Shown here: positions 44,178 through 56,900 of the stretch, in pieces
How the letters are laid out: the number at the start of each line of letters is the position of its first letter
Position numbering within the stretch: position 1 is the first letter of the stretch
From: Corynespora cassiicola
Lineage: Eukaryota; Ascomycota; Dothideomycetes; Pleosporales; Corynesporascaceae
NCBI GenBank assembly: GCA_022059125.1
Contig: JAEUWY010000005.1
Location: 5,146,001 to 5,210,000, forward strand
Direction: 5' to 3'
Length of the DNA stretch: 64,000 nucleotides
The notes under the pieces: model-generated
The model's database searches: none
Told to the model about the DNA's origin: nothing
The model's input: only the letters and a program-made list of their open reading frames with translations
Made by a program: the position numbers and the translations under genes

Positions 44178-46735
44178 TCAACGGTCATCCTCTTCACTGC
44201 TCCAGCCTCCGCCATCATCTTCATCCCAGTCCTCCATGGCTTCTTTGATGATAGACTGTGACTTTGGATCTAGGTTCATCGCGATTGTAAAGTGGCGGAT
44301 CGCGTTGGTGCGATGGCCCAACCGCTTGTACGTCCTGCCAAGTGCAAAGTGGATATTGGCGTCATCTGGTGCAACATCTTTAAGGTACAGAAGGTCATTA
44401 AGGGCCTCCTCTGGTTCGCCGATCTTGAGATAAATGGCAGCTCTCCGATAGCGGGCAGGAGTTGCTCTAGGGTCGAGTTGCACGGCAGCGTCGTACTGGG
44501 CAAGGGCGGGTTCAATTCTCTTCATGCAATCGAGCATCTGTTCGTAGGTCAGTTCGTGTTCAGATAGCAAATAGTGGACTATACTCACGCGTCCAATCCG
44601 TACGGCAAGCAGAGGATTGGTTGGGTTGATGTCAGCCGCAGCCCGGTAGTGTTTCTCTGCCACCTCGAATTTGCCCAATTTTTCATATACTTGCCCAAGT
44701 CCATACCAGCCATTGTAATGCCTATTGTCCGCACTGAGCGCAGATCTATAGGCCATCATGGCTTTGTCATACTCCTCGTTGGAGACATGTTCGTGGCCCT
44801 GCAGGGTGAATGCATATGCGAACCTTGGATCCAACTGGGTAGCGCGAGCAAAGCACTTGATAGCCTGATCATGCTCTCGCTGGAGCGAAAATGCGTTACC
44901 AATGGCACACCATGCCTGGGGCGAGAGTCTGTCCTGGTCCATCAGTGTGTGAGCCAGGTATGCAAGATCCGTCTCTTTCTTCAACTGCCAAAGTGTATTC
45001 GAAAAGACCTCCATATCCTCTGTATACGAGGGAGCTTTGTCCCGAATTCGTTGAAACGTCTTCTCAGCATCTGCATACATGGATCGCTCATAGTAAGCTT
45101 TCCCGATCTGTGCAAGCACCCATGGTGTCTCTCGCTGCGGTGACGCAATAGCGTTGAATGCCTCAATGGCCTTGACGCATTCAAAAGCACTCAATTGCTT
45201 GTAGCCGCTTCCGATCTGTCTCAAAAGGTCAAGCAGCCAAGTCAACGCTTCCTGCTCGCGTGCCGTATCGACTGGCGGAGCCATCTTTGGAGGGGGCATG
45301 GCTGTGGCTGCCGCGCTTGTAGACCGTGACTCAGGTTTACCAGTCGCATCTGAGATTTCAACGGTAGGCTTGCGGTTCCCACTGACGACTCTACCCACAG
45401 TCGAAGTAGCACCGGTCTTGCCTCGAGTACCCGTTGCTTTGACCCTTCTCAACTCGCGTCGCTGGGTTGTATCGGGCTCCCTGCTAGTAGCAGTAGCCAA
45501 TCGACTGCTCGATGGGCGTATGTGTGTGATATGGTTCAGCAGCCGGACGCTCCTCCTAGGGGGTGCCGCTGTCGGGTCGTTGGATGGAGCTGGCTGTTGT
45601 GTGCTGCTCGTAGAATGGCCAGAAACAGTCCTCTTATGACCATTCTGACCAGGCCGGATCATGTCAGACGGCTCATTGGTCTCTGATGCCATCTTCGCTC
45701 GAGTGCGCGATGTGATGGGCCGCATCTTAGGCGGGTCTTCTGTGGCGCCAAAGGCCTGTATCCTGGTTTTGCGGCCAGGCGCATGAGGAATCTCCACGCC
45801 CAGCTCATTTATGACCGGCCCTCCTCCATCGCCCATCATGACATCATCGTCGTGGATATTTTGACCGTTGGAGGTCGGCGTCTCAACATCGAGATATCCA
45901 GAACCCATGGCGTGGCCATTGGTCGCTGGCACACTCCCGTTGAGTTTCGAGAGCAGGTTGGATCCGCCCAAGCTTAGCCCAATATCTCCTCCATATCTGG
46001 CGGAAGTATTGAAGGGATCAACTTCTGGAGTTGAGACGAACGGATTTCCCACATCGGCGTATCCTTGCGCGGTAGGTGCTTGCGCGCCACTTCCGTTCAT
46101 TGCGGAATGGGTGAGTGACGCAACCATCTCTGGGGACACTTTGAAGATGTTGTTTGGTCGAACGGATGCGCCCATGTCGCAGAGGCCCGTGAAAGCATCC
46201 CACATGAAGGGGTTGAGCTTCAACGCCTCCACGTACGAGTTGATGGCCTTTTGGGCGTTGTCGTGTGCGCTGTGCAGCTTGCCCAATAGACAGTAACAGG
46301 CTGCGGCGTCTGGGAGGAGGCGTCTCGATGTATCGGAGTGTTTGTCTGCGGTATCTAATTAGTTTGCGATCCAGAAACTAGCCACGGTGATGCACGCTTA
46401 CTGAAGTGGTTTCGAGTTGCCCAGTATCCACGGGCTTTTTCCAGAGCCTGCACTCCCTGATCATAGAGCTCGAGGCCCAGACAAGCTTGGGCGAAGACGT
46501 AGGCGCATCCCAAGTGCGGCGGCTGGTGCGGCTTTGGCTTCGAGTAGTCGTATGCTGCCTTGTATTTCCCCAGACGGAGGTTGCAAATGGCCAACAGATG
46601 CGCGACGTCCGGATTTCGAGGCTCCTGGGCATGTAAACGGCCAGCCAAAAATAGCGCATTGTCGTAGAAGCCGTTGTCGAGGTGATAATGTATGACCTGT
46701 CGCAGCTGGGCGTTCACGCCCGCTGGCGGCGACAT
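44178..46735 (-). CDS. APC3: Anaphase-promoting complex subunit 3 (Cdc27/BimA/Nuc2)
   Basis: Exons 46735-46402, 46354-44589 and 44537-44178 (introns 47 and 51 bp) give 819 residues. The second intron keeps the frame, but its GTGAGT donor, CTGAC branch site and CAG acceptor, and the sense of the repeat it would break, show that it is removed. The N-terminal TPR block (FYDNALFLAGRLHAQEP ... AHLLAICNLRLGKYKAAYDY) and the C-terminal TPR array (from about residue 480, for example SPQAWCAIGNAFSLQREHDQ) frame a long disordered middle, as in Cdc27. The protein is a scaffold of the APC/C ubiquitin ligase and binds Cdc20/Cdh1 IR tails. Near the C-terminus is an acidic tail (EDWDEDD). Confidence 0.94.
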
Positions 46736-47273
46736 GGCGGGCAGGGATTTGGCGTCGCAGCGTAGCCGGCGCAGGGAAACTCGAAAAGGTGAAGAATAGA
46801 GACCAGGAAGGCGACACCCTCATGAAGGCGGTCGGGGGCGGGAGTCGTGTGGGTAGGGATGGGGCCTTGAGGTGGTCGGGGATTTGGCGCTGTTGTGTTG
46901 ACGCTTCCGGCTCGACAAAGCGAATTGGCAAACCAGAAATTTAGCGGGGCATGCCAGGCAAAGCGCTGCTAGCGTGCAGCCGGGACGAAGAGTCGAGGAA
47001 ACGGCGAGTGGTGGTGAGGGGTTGCGGTGAAGTGAGAGAGACTCAAGACTCGTCATGAGGAGCAGTTCGCGCCTGCTGTGTTTTGGTAAAGTCCAGGAAG
47101 TCATGCACGGACCACTCTCCAACCACGAGTGGCAGGCGCGCTGGCTTGGCTTCAGACGTCCCACAATTCTCAGCGACCAACACCACACCGCAGCGCCAAT
47201 TGCCGGGCGCGTCGTTGCCGGGGAGCCATCACTGACAGCACACCTCTCCGCCTAGAGCGTGCCAGATCTCGCC
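46736..47273. promoter_or_regulatory. Divergent promoter region of APC3 and SND2
   Basis: The two genes start back to back across 538 bp. The sequence is of mixed composition, with no TATA box or repeat that stands out. Confidence 0.4.
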
Positions 47274-47840
47274 ATGGCACAGGTCCGTCTCGCCGCGAGC
47301 CATGCACCATCACGCTGACCCCTCCAGAAAGCCACCAAAACCCTCGCAGCCGCCAACACGCGCCGCCTCAACCAGACCTTCTGGGCCACTATAGTCATCC
47401 ATGGCTTCTTCTGGGTCCTGCGCGCCTTCATCTTCCGCTCATCCTTCACGCGTCGCTCCCTGATCCTCTACATTGTGCTCTCTGCTCCGCAACTCCTCAT
47501 CAACTTCCAATTCGAGCGTTTGGGCCGTCCGACCTATGATGGAGAAGGTGCTGTGAAGCGCGCTGGGGAGGACCTAGAGGCCAAGGGCCTGACCGAGTAC
47601 ATGTGGGATGTGACATACTGGACGTATGGCTGTGTGTTGCTCGCTGCGGTGCTGGGAGACTGGGCATGGTGGCTTTGGGCCATCATCCCGGTATATTCGG
47701 CTTATCTGGCCTGGACTACCTACCAGGGCGTACGCGGGGGATACCAGGATGCGGCTGGAGTACCGCAGCCGGGCGGTGGGGTGAGCAAAAGGCAACAGAA
47801 GATGGAGAAGAGGGGCGGCCAAAAGGTGCAATATCGATGA
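47274..47840 (+). CDS. SND2: SND2/TMEM208-type ER targeting protein
   Basis: A first exon of only nine bases, 47274-47282 (Met-Ala-Gln), joins 47328-47840 over a 45-bp intron with a CTGAC branch site to give 173 residues. The start MAQKATKTLAAANTRRLNQ, a hydrophobic hairpin (FWATIVIHGFFWVLRAFIF ... SLILYIVLSAPQLLINFQFE), a linker with GEDLEAKGLTEYMWDV, a second hydrophobic pair (YGCVLLAAVLGDWAWWLWAIIPVY) and a basic tail (KRQQKMEKRGG) match the TMEM208 family. In yeast Snd2 helps bring membrane proteins to the ER independently of SRP. The nine-base exon explains why the frame lacks its own ATG near the start. Confidence 0.9.
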
Positions 47841-48128
47841 ATGCAGTAAAGCCACCCGTGACTTTCCCACATCGAAGTCAGCGAGACGAGCCGACAGAGT
47901 GGAGTGGCATGTCACCTGTGCCATCAAACCCCAAATCTAGCAGATAACGCGCCAGGAGCTGCCTTATAGATCCGGAAGGATGTTCACTCAAGGACCTTCG
48001 AGCTTATAGGGGGAACAAATGTAGCTCCAGCTTTGTGCTGGGCATTTCAAATCCAACGCAAATAGACCCGCTCCACTATGCTACAAGCGAATATACAGGG
48101 TAATACATATCGTACAGTCGCCTCGTGC

Positions 48129-49504
48129 TCATGCCTCCACCTTTGTTGGGATCTTGACCTGTCCCTTTTTGCGGTCCTCGTGGGGCATGCCGTATCTCCA
48201 ACCCACTCCTCTAGCGTCTCTGCCGTCCCGGCCTGCGGTTTCCACATTGATATCTTTGAAGACAAAGTCCCATCTCCTCTGTGGAACGACCTTTTGACTC
48301 CTCAATTCCTCCTGCTTCGCCTCTTCTTCACGCCTCTTCTTCTCCTGCTCCTTTGCGAATCGCGCAAGCGCCCTATCCCTGCGCTGGTGGAAAGTCAGTC
48401 CCGCCGCGAGCTCGCGCTCTGCAACGACAAGCTCGGGGTGGGGAATGCGGTCATCGGCAGGCAACAGATTGTTGTCGAATGCCTTACCAGCGTCTTCACG
48501 AGTGAACTGGCGCGATTCAGCAACAGGTACAAAAAGCTGCTGCCGGGTGGCCGGATGAACGGGGAGATCGTTAATTGGTTCGTGAGGGATAGGGCGTCTC
48601 CCCTTGTTTTGAGGCTTAGAGGGATCAATGTAGGGTGTCGTAGGAACCATATCAAGAACGGCCTTGGAGTACGGAACCGCGAGTGTTTTGCCCTGAGTGA
48701 GTTTGGTCAGCAAATGATTTGCAGACGATTCAGTAGAGAAAGCGTATGTAAGACATTGTTCAGGAAATGCAAAGTTTTTTAACCAAGTGGGAGTCTTCAA
48801 GACTAATCGAATGTTTTGATAATTCATCATGTCATGGGCGGCGGCGGGGGGGATGGATGGCAACATACCTGGGCAATCCACTCCTTCTCCATCTGCTTCA
48901 GGCGGACGACTGCTCCAACACGTTCGTTGCTGACACCAAACTCCACACTGGCGAGGGAAACCGTGGCTCCATCCTTCTTTACACGTTGATAAATCGCTTC
49001 CCGCAGGTCTTCGCTCAGCACTGGCTGACTTCGGAAAAATGGGTTTGCGGGAAATGGGCGAAGGTCCTCTTCAGTCTCGGGAGGGAGTGCGCTTCCCTTG
49101 TCATTCTCTTTAGTCTCTTCTTCTCGGCGAACTGCCATGTCTAGCTCATCTGACGCTTCCTGTCCGCTGGGTGTTGCATCCGCGCTCTTGTCAGCCTCTT
49201 CCGCATTTTCGTTAGACAGCGCAGCCCTCGATTTCCTCGACCATCCTGGGCCAGCTCGCACCAGGTTGCCGTGTCGGTCGTATGCACCAAGGTAGTTGGT
49301 GGACCCAGGGATTGGCTCCTTTAGGCCGGTGCCCTGACCATTCAACCATGCATAAAACTTCCGCCGCCTAAGTGTTGCTTGCTGGCATGGTGTTTGTGAA
49401 AAGTTGCGCGATAATCGCGCTGGCTGTGAGATGGACTGAGGACGAGCTGCGGAACAGGATGTGAGGGCGGAGGGGGCATTAGAGGGTCGTAACCGCGGTG
49501 GCAT
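48129..49504 (-). CDS. Mitochondrial small-subunit ribosomal protein mS35 (Bot1/Rsm24 type)
   Basis: Exons 49504-48869 and 48692-48129 give 399 residues. The 176-bp intron is long for this window, but the joint EWIAQ/GKTLAVPYSKAV matches the family's sense, and reading on from either exon meets a stop or foreign sequence. The first 35 residues or so are a basic, Ser/Arg-rich mitochondrial presequence. RRKFYAWLNGQGTGLKEPIP and STNYLGAYDRHGNLV are hallmark motifs of the Bot1p family, now known as mitoribosomal protein mS35. The C-terminal half is charged and helical (ARFAKEQEKKRREEEAK) and ends in KIPTKVEA. It converges with SND2. Confidence 0.9.
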
Positions 49505-50968
49505 TATGAAAAATGCGCAGTGCTATCGCATTGATGACACAGGAGGCAGGAGATGAGAGAAAGAGGCGGGGAGGAGCGTGAGGGATGATGGAGACAGACG
49601 CGCGGTGAAGCTTCAGCAAAAAAAAGCCGATCGCCAAGACAATGTGGACAGGGTTTCTTCTCTGTGCACGTGATTTGTATCTAAACCAATGATATTTCGC
49701 TTGCCGCTATCATCACACTGCAGCATGTTGATTGTCAGCCAGCTCCCTTATTCTAGAACGCATCGTGTGTTCCTGCTTCTCAGATAAAGTGCCCAGACGG
49801 TGATCGACGCCCTAGCCGCCCAGGAACGGTGAAATGGCTGCAAGCCGTCGTCACGCCCTAGCCGCGGGCCAACGTCCGTCCATCGACGAAGTAGAAGCTG
49901 GCGATGGCTGAGATTCGCAGCCCCAGACGGCTGTTTAATCACCGGTCACGATGAACTGTTTGTGGCCAAGCGATCGACAACGACGACACGACTTTTATTA
50001 AGTGCTGGGGATACTCTCTATAGCGCCACATGCGTAGACGCCTGGATATGTTGAAAATATGAAGGAGAAGGGGCCGTGGAAACGAAACACAAAAAGCAGT
50101 CCAAGTAAATGCTCGCAAAACCAAGACATGATGTAAGGACAGTATCTTGCCCGGCTCCCATGATGCCGTGGAGCAGAAACGCGAATCTAACCGTAATCCG
50201 AAGGGGGTTAAAAAAAAGAGAAAAGGGTCTGTGAAACCGGTATCCGAACAAAGTACCACCAATCATGCAAGGAAAACTCCCATGACAACAAATGTCTGCT
50301 CAACCCAGATGTGATCCAGCCATGCACGTCCAAGACAATAGCGCCATACCATGTGTGCAAGGCCGATGAACGAACTCCGTCGCAGATGAACAGACAGCCG
50401 AAGGAACCCAGCCATGAGCGGCCCTGCTGTCAAATAAAATGGTGATGAAGAAGAAGAAGAAGAAGAAGAAGAAGAAGAAGCGAAATAGTGGAAACCCTCC
50501 AGGAGATCTACCCCAAGGGTCCAATGCCGTCCCCACCCCCATGCAATACTCTCGTAAAACCTGCTTTTCAGGACTCCAGTCTTTCAAGCAGGAGAAAAAC
50601 GATGGACGGATGCAACCCGAGAGGTGCCGTTATAGGAGACCAAAGAGACCACTCCCAGACGCCCGCTCCCCACAAAATCCTTTAATCAAAACAACGCGCA
50701 AGGGGGAATCATCGCTATATGCTTGAAATAGAGCCCACCCCCAACAGACGCAATAGCCCTGAAGGAGTTTCCGCGCCAGTACCCATGCTCTTGCCTAAAT
50801 GAGAAATGAAGCCAAACCAAACAGCACAACACCTCGCAATGACAGAAGTGACTGGATATAACGCAACAATAGATGAGACAGAAGGTGTGCACATGTGCGG
50901 TGATGGATGCTTCCCCAAACTCCCAAATCATCACTCATGAAGGCATATCAAATCGACTCGTCGAACCT
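49505..50968. other. Intergenic region with a GAA microsatellite
   Basis: It holds the mS35 promoter and the long 3' flank of the Whi3-like gene, both on the minus strand. A GAA run lies at 50447-50480. No protein or RNA gene can be supported. Confidence 0.45.
50447..50480. repeat. GAA trinucleotide microsatellite
   Basis: About 11 uninterrupted GAA units (TTC on the other strand) lie in the 3' flank of the Whi3-like gene, about 490 bp after its stop, possibly within its 3' UTR. Confidence 0.9.
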
Positions 50969-52714
50969 TCAACGCATCATATACGCTGGGTAGTTGTTGC
51001 CCATGCCCCCAAAGCCATTGCCGGACACGCTGGTTGCGAGTCCAGCGGCCATGGGTTGGGTGCGAATGGGGCTTGCCATTTCGTTGTGCCCCATTCCGAA
51101 ACCGCCGTTGGAGTACATGCCGAACCCAGAGTTGCCATTGGTGTGGACAGGCGTGGATAGGCCGGGAGGGGCGGATAGGCCGGGGGGTGGACCGGTGGCG
51201 GTGGAGAATCCAGGAGGAGCCTGGACGTTGCCGGCATAACCTCCCATGGGCGTGGTCGGAGTGACATTCGAAGAAGGGCCCATGTTGGTGGATTGTCCAG
51301 TGCGCACACCGAGGGGGTTCTTTGAGAAACTGAGTCGAATACCGCCCTTGACACTATTATGCAATGGATGACCATAGAGGTCGTTCAACGCCTTGGTAGC
51401 AAAAGAAATGTCTTCGAATTCGACAAAACACATTGGGCCATTTTGCTTGGTGCGGAAGCACAGTCTCTTGTAGCCGCGCTGCTTGGAAAAGACGGCCTTG
51501 AGCTCATCCTCGGAGGTGTCGATTGGGAGATTGCCAACATAGAGTGTGTTGCACGGAGGGTTCTGGTCGGCGGGATTGACAGGCGGGTAGTTGTGCCGAG
51601 AAAAGTGCTGTGGGTACTGCTGATAGCTGGCGTTTGGACCGATATTGTTCAAAGCGGACGGGATCGAGTGCGGGGACATGGCAGACAAGCCGGTGGCGGG
51701 CGACTGCATGGTAGCGGCCGATCGGGGAGACGCATAGCTCTGCATGGGCGGAGAGCTCATTCCGTTGACTCCGTTGGTGTTCAAGGAGAGCGAAGAAAAT
51801 CGCGAGACTGGAATGGACGGGTTGGTGGTCCTGCGGGCCAAGGGCTGAACCGATGGGCCGCCGGTCGCGTACCCAATAGACTCCTGGAGGAGGCCCTCGT
51901 CGTCGTCAGCCTCATCATTGATGACGGATTTGCCCAGATTGCGATGGGTGAAGGAGGTATTCACGGGAGAGGTTGGGGAGAAGAGATTCTGGACCGGGAA
52001 TTCTCCGTTGCCAAGACCTGGGGTACCATTTGGTGGAGACATCTTCTCCATGTTTTGGAAGGTGCCATTGTAGCGCGACGATTGCCGACCATTTGTGGTG
52101 GCGTTGGAGATGCCGCTGGCGGTGGAGACGGAGCCTTGTCGGGTGGACGCACTGTCGACCGTGTTGCGGCGCGAACCGATGGCGCCCGGGAAGCCGTCCT
52201 GCACAAGCTCTACGACTAGGGTCGCGTCGTTGGAGGCGTTGCGCTTGCCGTTCAAGAGGTCCCTGGCCTCCTTTGCGCCGTCGAGGGTGCGGAAGTGGGC
52301 AATGGCAGAAGCGAAGCCCTTGTCCTCGGGATACTTTGACGGAGGGAGGACCTCACAATCGATCAGGTCCTTGGCAAAGAGGAGGATGTTGCGCACGGCA
52401 TCACGGTCGCTGCTGCTGGGCAGCTTGCGCAAGAAGATGGCGTGCATGCCCTTTAGGTCGGCGGTGTGGTCGGCCTCGCTGAAGGAGAGTAGCGACAGGC
52501 CGTTCTTGTCGAGGGCCCTGCGGTCGCCGCCGAGGGCCGAGTTTATGCTGTAGGCATGCGACGGGGCAAAGACGTCGGCAGTCATTGTGTTGTGCGAGAA
52601 GGGCTGCTTCGGCGGAGACGACGACGTGGAGCTGCTGAGGGAGCCTTGCAGGAAGGGACTGTGACTGTTGGAGAGGTTGGAGGGAGATGTGCTCGGGCTC
52701 GCCGCCCCGGCCAT
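50969..52714 (-). CDS. WHI3: Whi3-like RNA-binding protein (RRM)
   Basis: A single exon encodes 581 residues. A C-terminal RRM begins at about residue 388, with RNP2 TLYVGNLP and RNP1 GPMCFVEFED, and ends at about 465. Residues about 90-170 (MHAIFLRKLPSSSDRDAVRNI ... GFASAIAHF) form a degenerate RRM seen in Whi3 homologues. The remaining sequence is disordered and Ser/Pro/Asn/Gly-rich (for example APPGFSTATGPPPGLSAPPG). In yeast and Ashbya, Whi3 binds cyclin mRNAs, forms condensates and delays the cell cycle or sets nuclear asynchrony; here this is by homology. The ATG at 52714 is the first in the frame near the homologous start. The upstream 6.7 kb is gene-free and GC-rich. Confidence 0.9.
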   Translation of the reverse strand: MAGAASPSTSPSNLSNSHSPFLQGSLSSSTSSSPPKQPFSHNTMTADVFAPSHAYSINSALGGDRRALDKNGLSLLSFSEADHTADLKGMHAIFLRKLPSSSDRDAVRNILLFAKDLIDCEVLPPSKYPEDKGFASAIAHFRTLDGAKEARDLLNGKRNASNDATLVVELVQDGFPGAIGSRRNTVDSASTRQGSVSTASGISNATTNGRQSSRYNGTFQNMEKMSPPNGTPGLGNGEFPVQNLFSPTSPVNTSFTHRNLGKSVINDEADDDEGLLQESIGYATGGPSVQPLARRTTNPSIPVSRFSSLSLNTNGVNGMSSPPMQSYASPRSAATMQSPATGLSAMSPHSIPSALNNIGPNASYQQYPQHFSRHNYPPVNPADQNPPCNTLYVGNLPIDTSEDELKAVFSKQRGYKRLCFRTKQNGPMCFVEFEDISFATKALNDLYGHPLHNSVKGGIRLSFSKNPLGVRTGQSTNMGPSSNVTPTTPMGGYAGNVQAPPGFSTATGPPPGLSAPPGLSTPVHTNGNSGFGMYSNGGFGMGHNEMASPIRTQPMAAGLATSVSGNGFGGMGNNYPAYMMR

Positions 52715-53897
52715 CGAGTTCTTTGTTGCGTCAGGACAAAGAGGAGCGGGCGTGGGCGTGGGCGAAGTCGAGGTCGAGGTTGAGACGTGGGAATGTTGCG
52801 GGCGGAAGCTGTGGCCAGAGCGACCGACTGAGGTAGGGTGCAGGCACGGGAGGGAGCGAGGAGGGAAAGGCGGGCTGCGGTGCGCGAAGGAGCTGGCGGG
52901 AAGTCGAAGGGCCCAAACAAAAGTGAAACGCTTTTCGAGTCGGCGTCCAAGGCGGGCAGACGGGGGGGGCAGTCGGTTGCAGCGCGAATGGAGGGCAGAG
53001 CGAGAGGGCAGAGGGCACGGAGTGCAGGCCTGGGGCGCGCGTCACCGGGGCAGATGATAAGTCGGACGCAGCGACGGTTCGGGCGCGCGTTGAGCAGAGC
53101 GACGGGAGGGCGAATCGAGGGCGGCGCTCTGCAGGAAGCGGGACCGGCAGGGCAGAGCAGCGAGCAGCTGAAGGGGACTAGAGCGCGGGCGGGGGGGGAG
53201 GTCAAGGGATGGGCATGCGCAGAGGAGATTAGAAGGTTGGTGGGAGGGAGGGGAGGAGAAGCGGTTGGGACGTCGGCTAGCTGGGAGGTGCTGGGAGCGC
53301 TGGGAGTGCTGGGAGGCCTGGGAGGTCTGGGAGGTGCTGGGGCAGCGGACTTGGGGGCGCGCGCAGAGGAGAAGCGCGGTCCAAGATAACGGGCAGGGCT
53401 CTGGGACATGGATACCCAAGGTTTGGTCGCGGGCGCGATAGAGGTGCTGGCATCACGTTTCTTCTCCGCCGGGGGGGAGGGGAGGCGTGCGACCAACTGC
53501 CGCCGCCGTGCTGCGTGCTGCGTGCTGGAGCTGCCGTGTCCGTGTGCTGCTGGCTGCTGGCTGCTGGCTGCTGGCTGCTGGTAGTTGGTAGCTGGTCGCC
53601 GCCCGCCGCCCTCTCTGCCACTGCGCACCGCCCACCGCCGGCGCCAGGGCCTCGAGTCCACGCTCCCCCAGGTCTGAGGCAGCGCGGCAGCAGAGCAGCG
53701 GCGGCGGCCCAGCCCTGGAGCAGCAGTCGCGTCCAAAACGCTATGGCGATCACGAGATTGGCATCCCCCGTGCGCGCGCCCTGATTGGCTGCGGCACCCA
53801 CGGCGACGCTTCCCTTCGTCGATGGTGGCGCGGAGCCCTCTCTGCCTACAGTGCGCGCCTGTACCATCGCCCCTCGCGCTGCTGCCTCTGCCGCTGC

Positions 53898-53930
<33 letters not shown>

Positions 53931-56900
53931 CCACCGTCGCCGCCGCCGCCGCCCACTCGCTCGCTCACCCGCTCACTCACTCTCTCACTCATCCATCCAC
54001 CCGCCGGTGCTGGCCGCCTCCCGCTCGCCCCTCTCTGCCATCCCCCCCATGCCGCAGCCTGGCGCGCTCTTGCATCAGCAGCGAGGCACGGAGCGGGCGG
54101 CCCCTGGAGCTGGGCCGCTGGCGGCTTCGCGCACATCAGGCTATTGCCAGCCCAGCACACTCCCAACCCACCCAACCCACCCTCCACACCCAGCCTGCCC
54201 CGACTGAGCGAGACCCTAGGGCGGCCACCCCATGGATGTGGCTCGAGTGGCCCGGCCGCAGGTGCGGTCTCTTTGATTCCTTGACCATCCCACCTGCCCG
54301 CCTGCCCGCCTGGCCTATGGCGGCCCCGCGCCGCCCTACCAGAGCCCAGAAAAGTGGAGCGAACCGTCGTTCCGTTCAGGTTATCGTTGCAGCGCCCGCA
54401 GCCTGCCCACGGCCTGCCCACCGCCCACGAAGCCCTATTAGTCCCTCCACCATGGTGCCCCTCATGCCCGGCCCTCGACACACGCTGCCCGACTCCAGCC
54501 GTGCTTGAAAATTGCGCCGAGGCCTGTCATGCTGGTGTGGTCAGCATTTAGACGGCCGCCTGCCCCAATCACCGCCGCCCCCCTCCGCCCCCCCCGCCGC
54601 CATCGGCTTGCCGACTGCAAAACCACACTGCCTTTGCCCTTCGCGCTGCCCACCCCAACTTCTGCCCGCCCGCAGCCTGCTGCATCTCTGTATCGTCACG
54701 CCCTGATTGGCAACCCAAGGCCGCCCTTGAACACCACTCCGGGACATTTGCCCACCCCAGGGCAGCCAGAGCCGCAACCCGGCTTCAGGTAGCTACTGTC
54801 TCGAGGGACACGTGGTCCACCTTTGCATGCTTTTTCTCCCTCCTCGCTCGCCGCCACCCATGACTTTGGCGCTACCTCACACAAACCTGTCCCCATCACC
54901 CTTGGCCCGCCCAATCACGCCAAACTACACCACAATTCTGTGATGAGCCTCAGGATCAGCGCCGGCGGGACACACTCCGGGCCTGCTTGTGCTTGCTCAT
55001 TCGACACCTCTCTTCACTTTCTACTCCTCGCCACGTGGATCCATCCACGATCAACCTCCTTCACCACTGACTGCCCTCACCTCTGTTCGTGTGGCCAGCC
55101 TAGCGGCGCACACGGCCTCGTCTGCCTCACATCTGTGCATCTCTATGCCCTCGCACCATTAGCCTGCACCGCCTAGCTTTTGTTTCTCGACACCAGAATC
55201 ACAGTACGGCTCCTCCGTCACGCCCGCTCCACAGACTTATTCGATCCCCTTTGGGCAAATCGAATCCCGAGTTACCTTTGCATCCTCTCCGGGAGTGCTG
55301 GACCCCTTGCAGAAGCATCAGTGATTGTTCTCAGGCTAGTCCGCTTCGCCGCCCACTCAGGACCCACGGCCCTCATTCGACTCTTGCCTTGCGCCATCCT
55401 AGACGGCCGGAGTACAGCCACAGCGGGCTCTGGCGTCAGAGCTGTCTCACATGGACCTGCGCAGATGTCACGCCAAAGTCACTTTGTGGGAAAAAGCAAC
55501 AGCGGGGACTCACGGTAAGACCCGGGCTTTTGCGTATCCAGGGCCCACTGTCACAGCTTTACAACGTCTCGGATCCTCGAGGTTCGTATTGGCCCTGCTG
55601 TCCATTATCAACCATCTCGAGGTACACTGCCTGCAGCCCCACCGTCACTGGTGACCCGCAACTCTTAGTCTGCCCTTCCAAGCCACTTGATCCGTCAAGC
55701 CACGGTTGCTTGGGGATGAATGGCACGCCATGTGTGTGGGAGCTGCGAATATCAGAGAGCCGTATAGCACAGGGATCCACACGCGCCGTCTCTTACAAAG
55801 GCTATAGCAGCAGCATCCAGAGCATACGATCCGCTTTCGGAAAGTAGACTGCAGCCCATTCAGATGTATCGAAGGGCCTCGACTCCCCAGATCATCTCAA
55901 ACTTGTGGAGCATCGAGCGCGATGCACGACTTGCAGCCACTTTGGCAGCTCGCTCGGCTGCATCCATCCCACCTGGATGGTATATCCGCTCCAATCTGAG
56001 GTTTCGTATCCAATGCCGGTGCCGGTGTAAAGCTCGTACCGAGCCGAGCTGAACGTTGTCTCGGATGTACCCATCCTCCTTTATTTGCAGCCACAGCCCG
56101 TGTCGAAGCAGCCGTTCAATGTCTCTCTTGGGCTTACACTTGCAACGGTAATTTGCAAACTTTGTTCGCGCCAGCCGTTAGTCGCCGTTGAGTCCTAGCC
56201 ATCATGAAACAACTGTCTTCTTCTTAAGTCGTTGAATCGAATTCTCTGACAATACATGGTCAAGGCACGTTCAATGAACCGAGGCGGGATGAACATGGAT
56301 ATCTACGAGCAAGATGCCCAGGCAGGCTGCTCGCCAACCCAGCAATACGCAGTGCGCATCACGCATCACGCAGCTAGGCTCTGAACAGTTTCATAATCCG
56401 ATCAAACCATGTTCAGATGGCAACTAGACAGCTGTACGATTAATCTGTCTCATACCATCAACCTCGGTATTTTGATATTGTGCAAGCTCTTCAAACGCTG
56501 CCCACACGCTCTGTCCGTAAAGGCAAAGTCAATATCGTCTTTCTAAATCCTCTGATCATGGCCTAGACATTCAGCCCTTGAACCCTACACGTGTACATGC
56601 GCTTAACGGGTGGTGGTGCGCTTACTTGGCTCTTTAGAACCGGTTCCTAGTATGCAATCACACATGTCTCCGTTGCCCTAGGACTTGGTACTCAGGCTCG
56701 TTGTATCGGGCATCAATCCCATCAAGCGAATTCAAAGGTAGAATGCGCTTTGTGGCCAATCACAAGTCACGACTCCAAAAATGCACATCTAATGCGATGC
56801 TTCCTACCTGGATGTTCCTCGCAGTCACGTTCCGAGTGCTTGGCTATACGTCCTCTTTACCGGGAGCACATGCTTGGTCCGATCAAGGAAGCCTTAACCT

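Noticed and set aside
52582..53934. A 450-codon minus-strand frame overlapping the start of WHI3
   Set aside because: It begins at GTG, starts with a Ser run from the CTG repeat, is made of Pro/Ser/Ala/Arg low-complexity sequence, and overlaps WHI3 in another frame.
55251..55847. A 198-codon plus-strand frame in the large gap
   Set aside because: No domain, many Cys/Pro/Ser residues in no pattern and no flanking exon that continues it.
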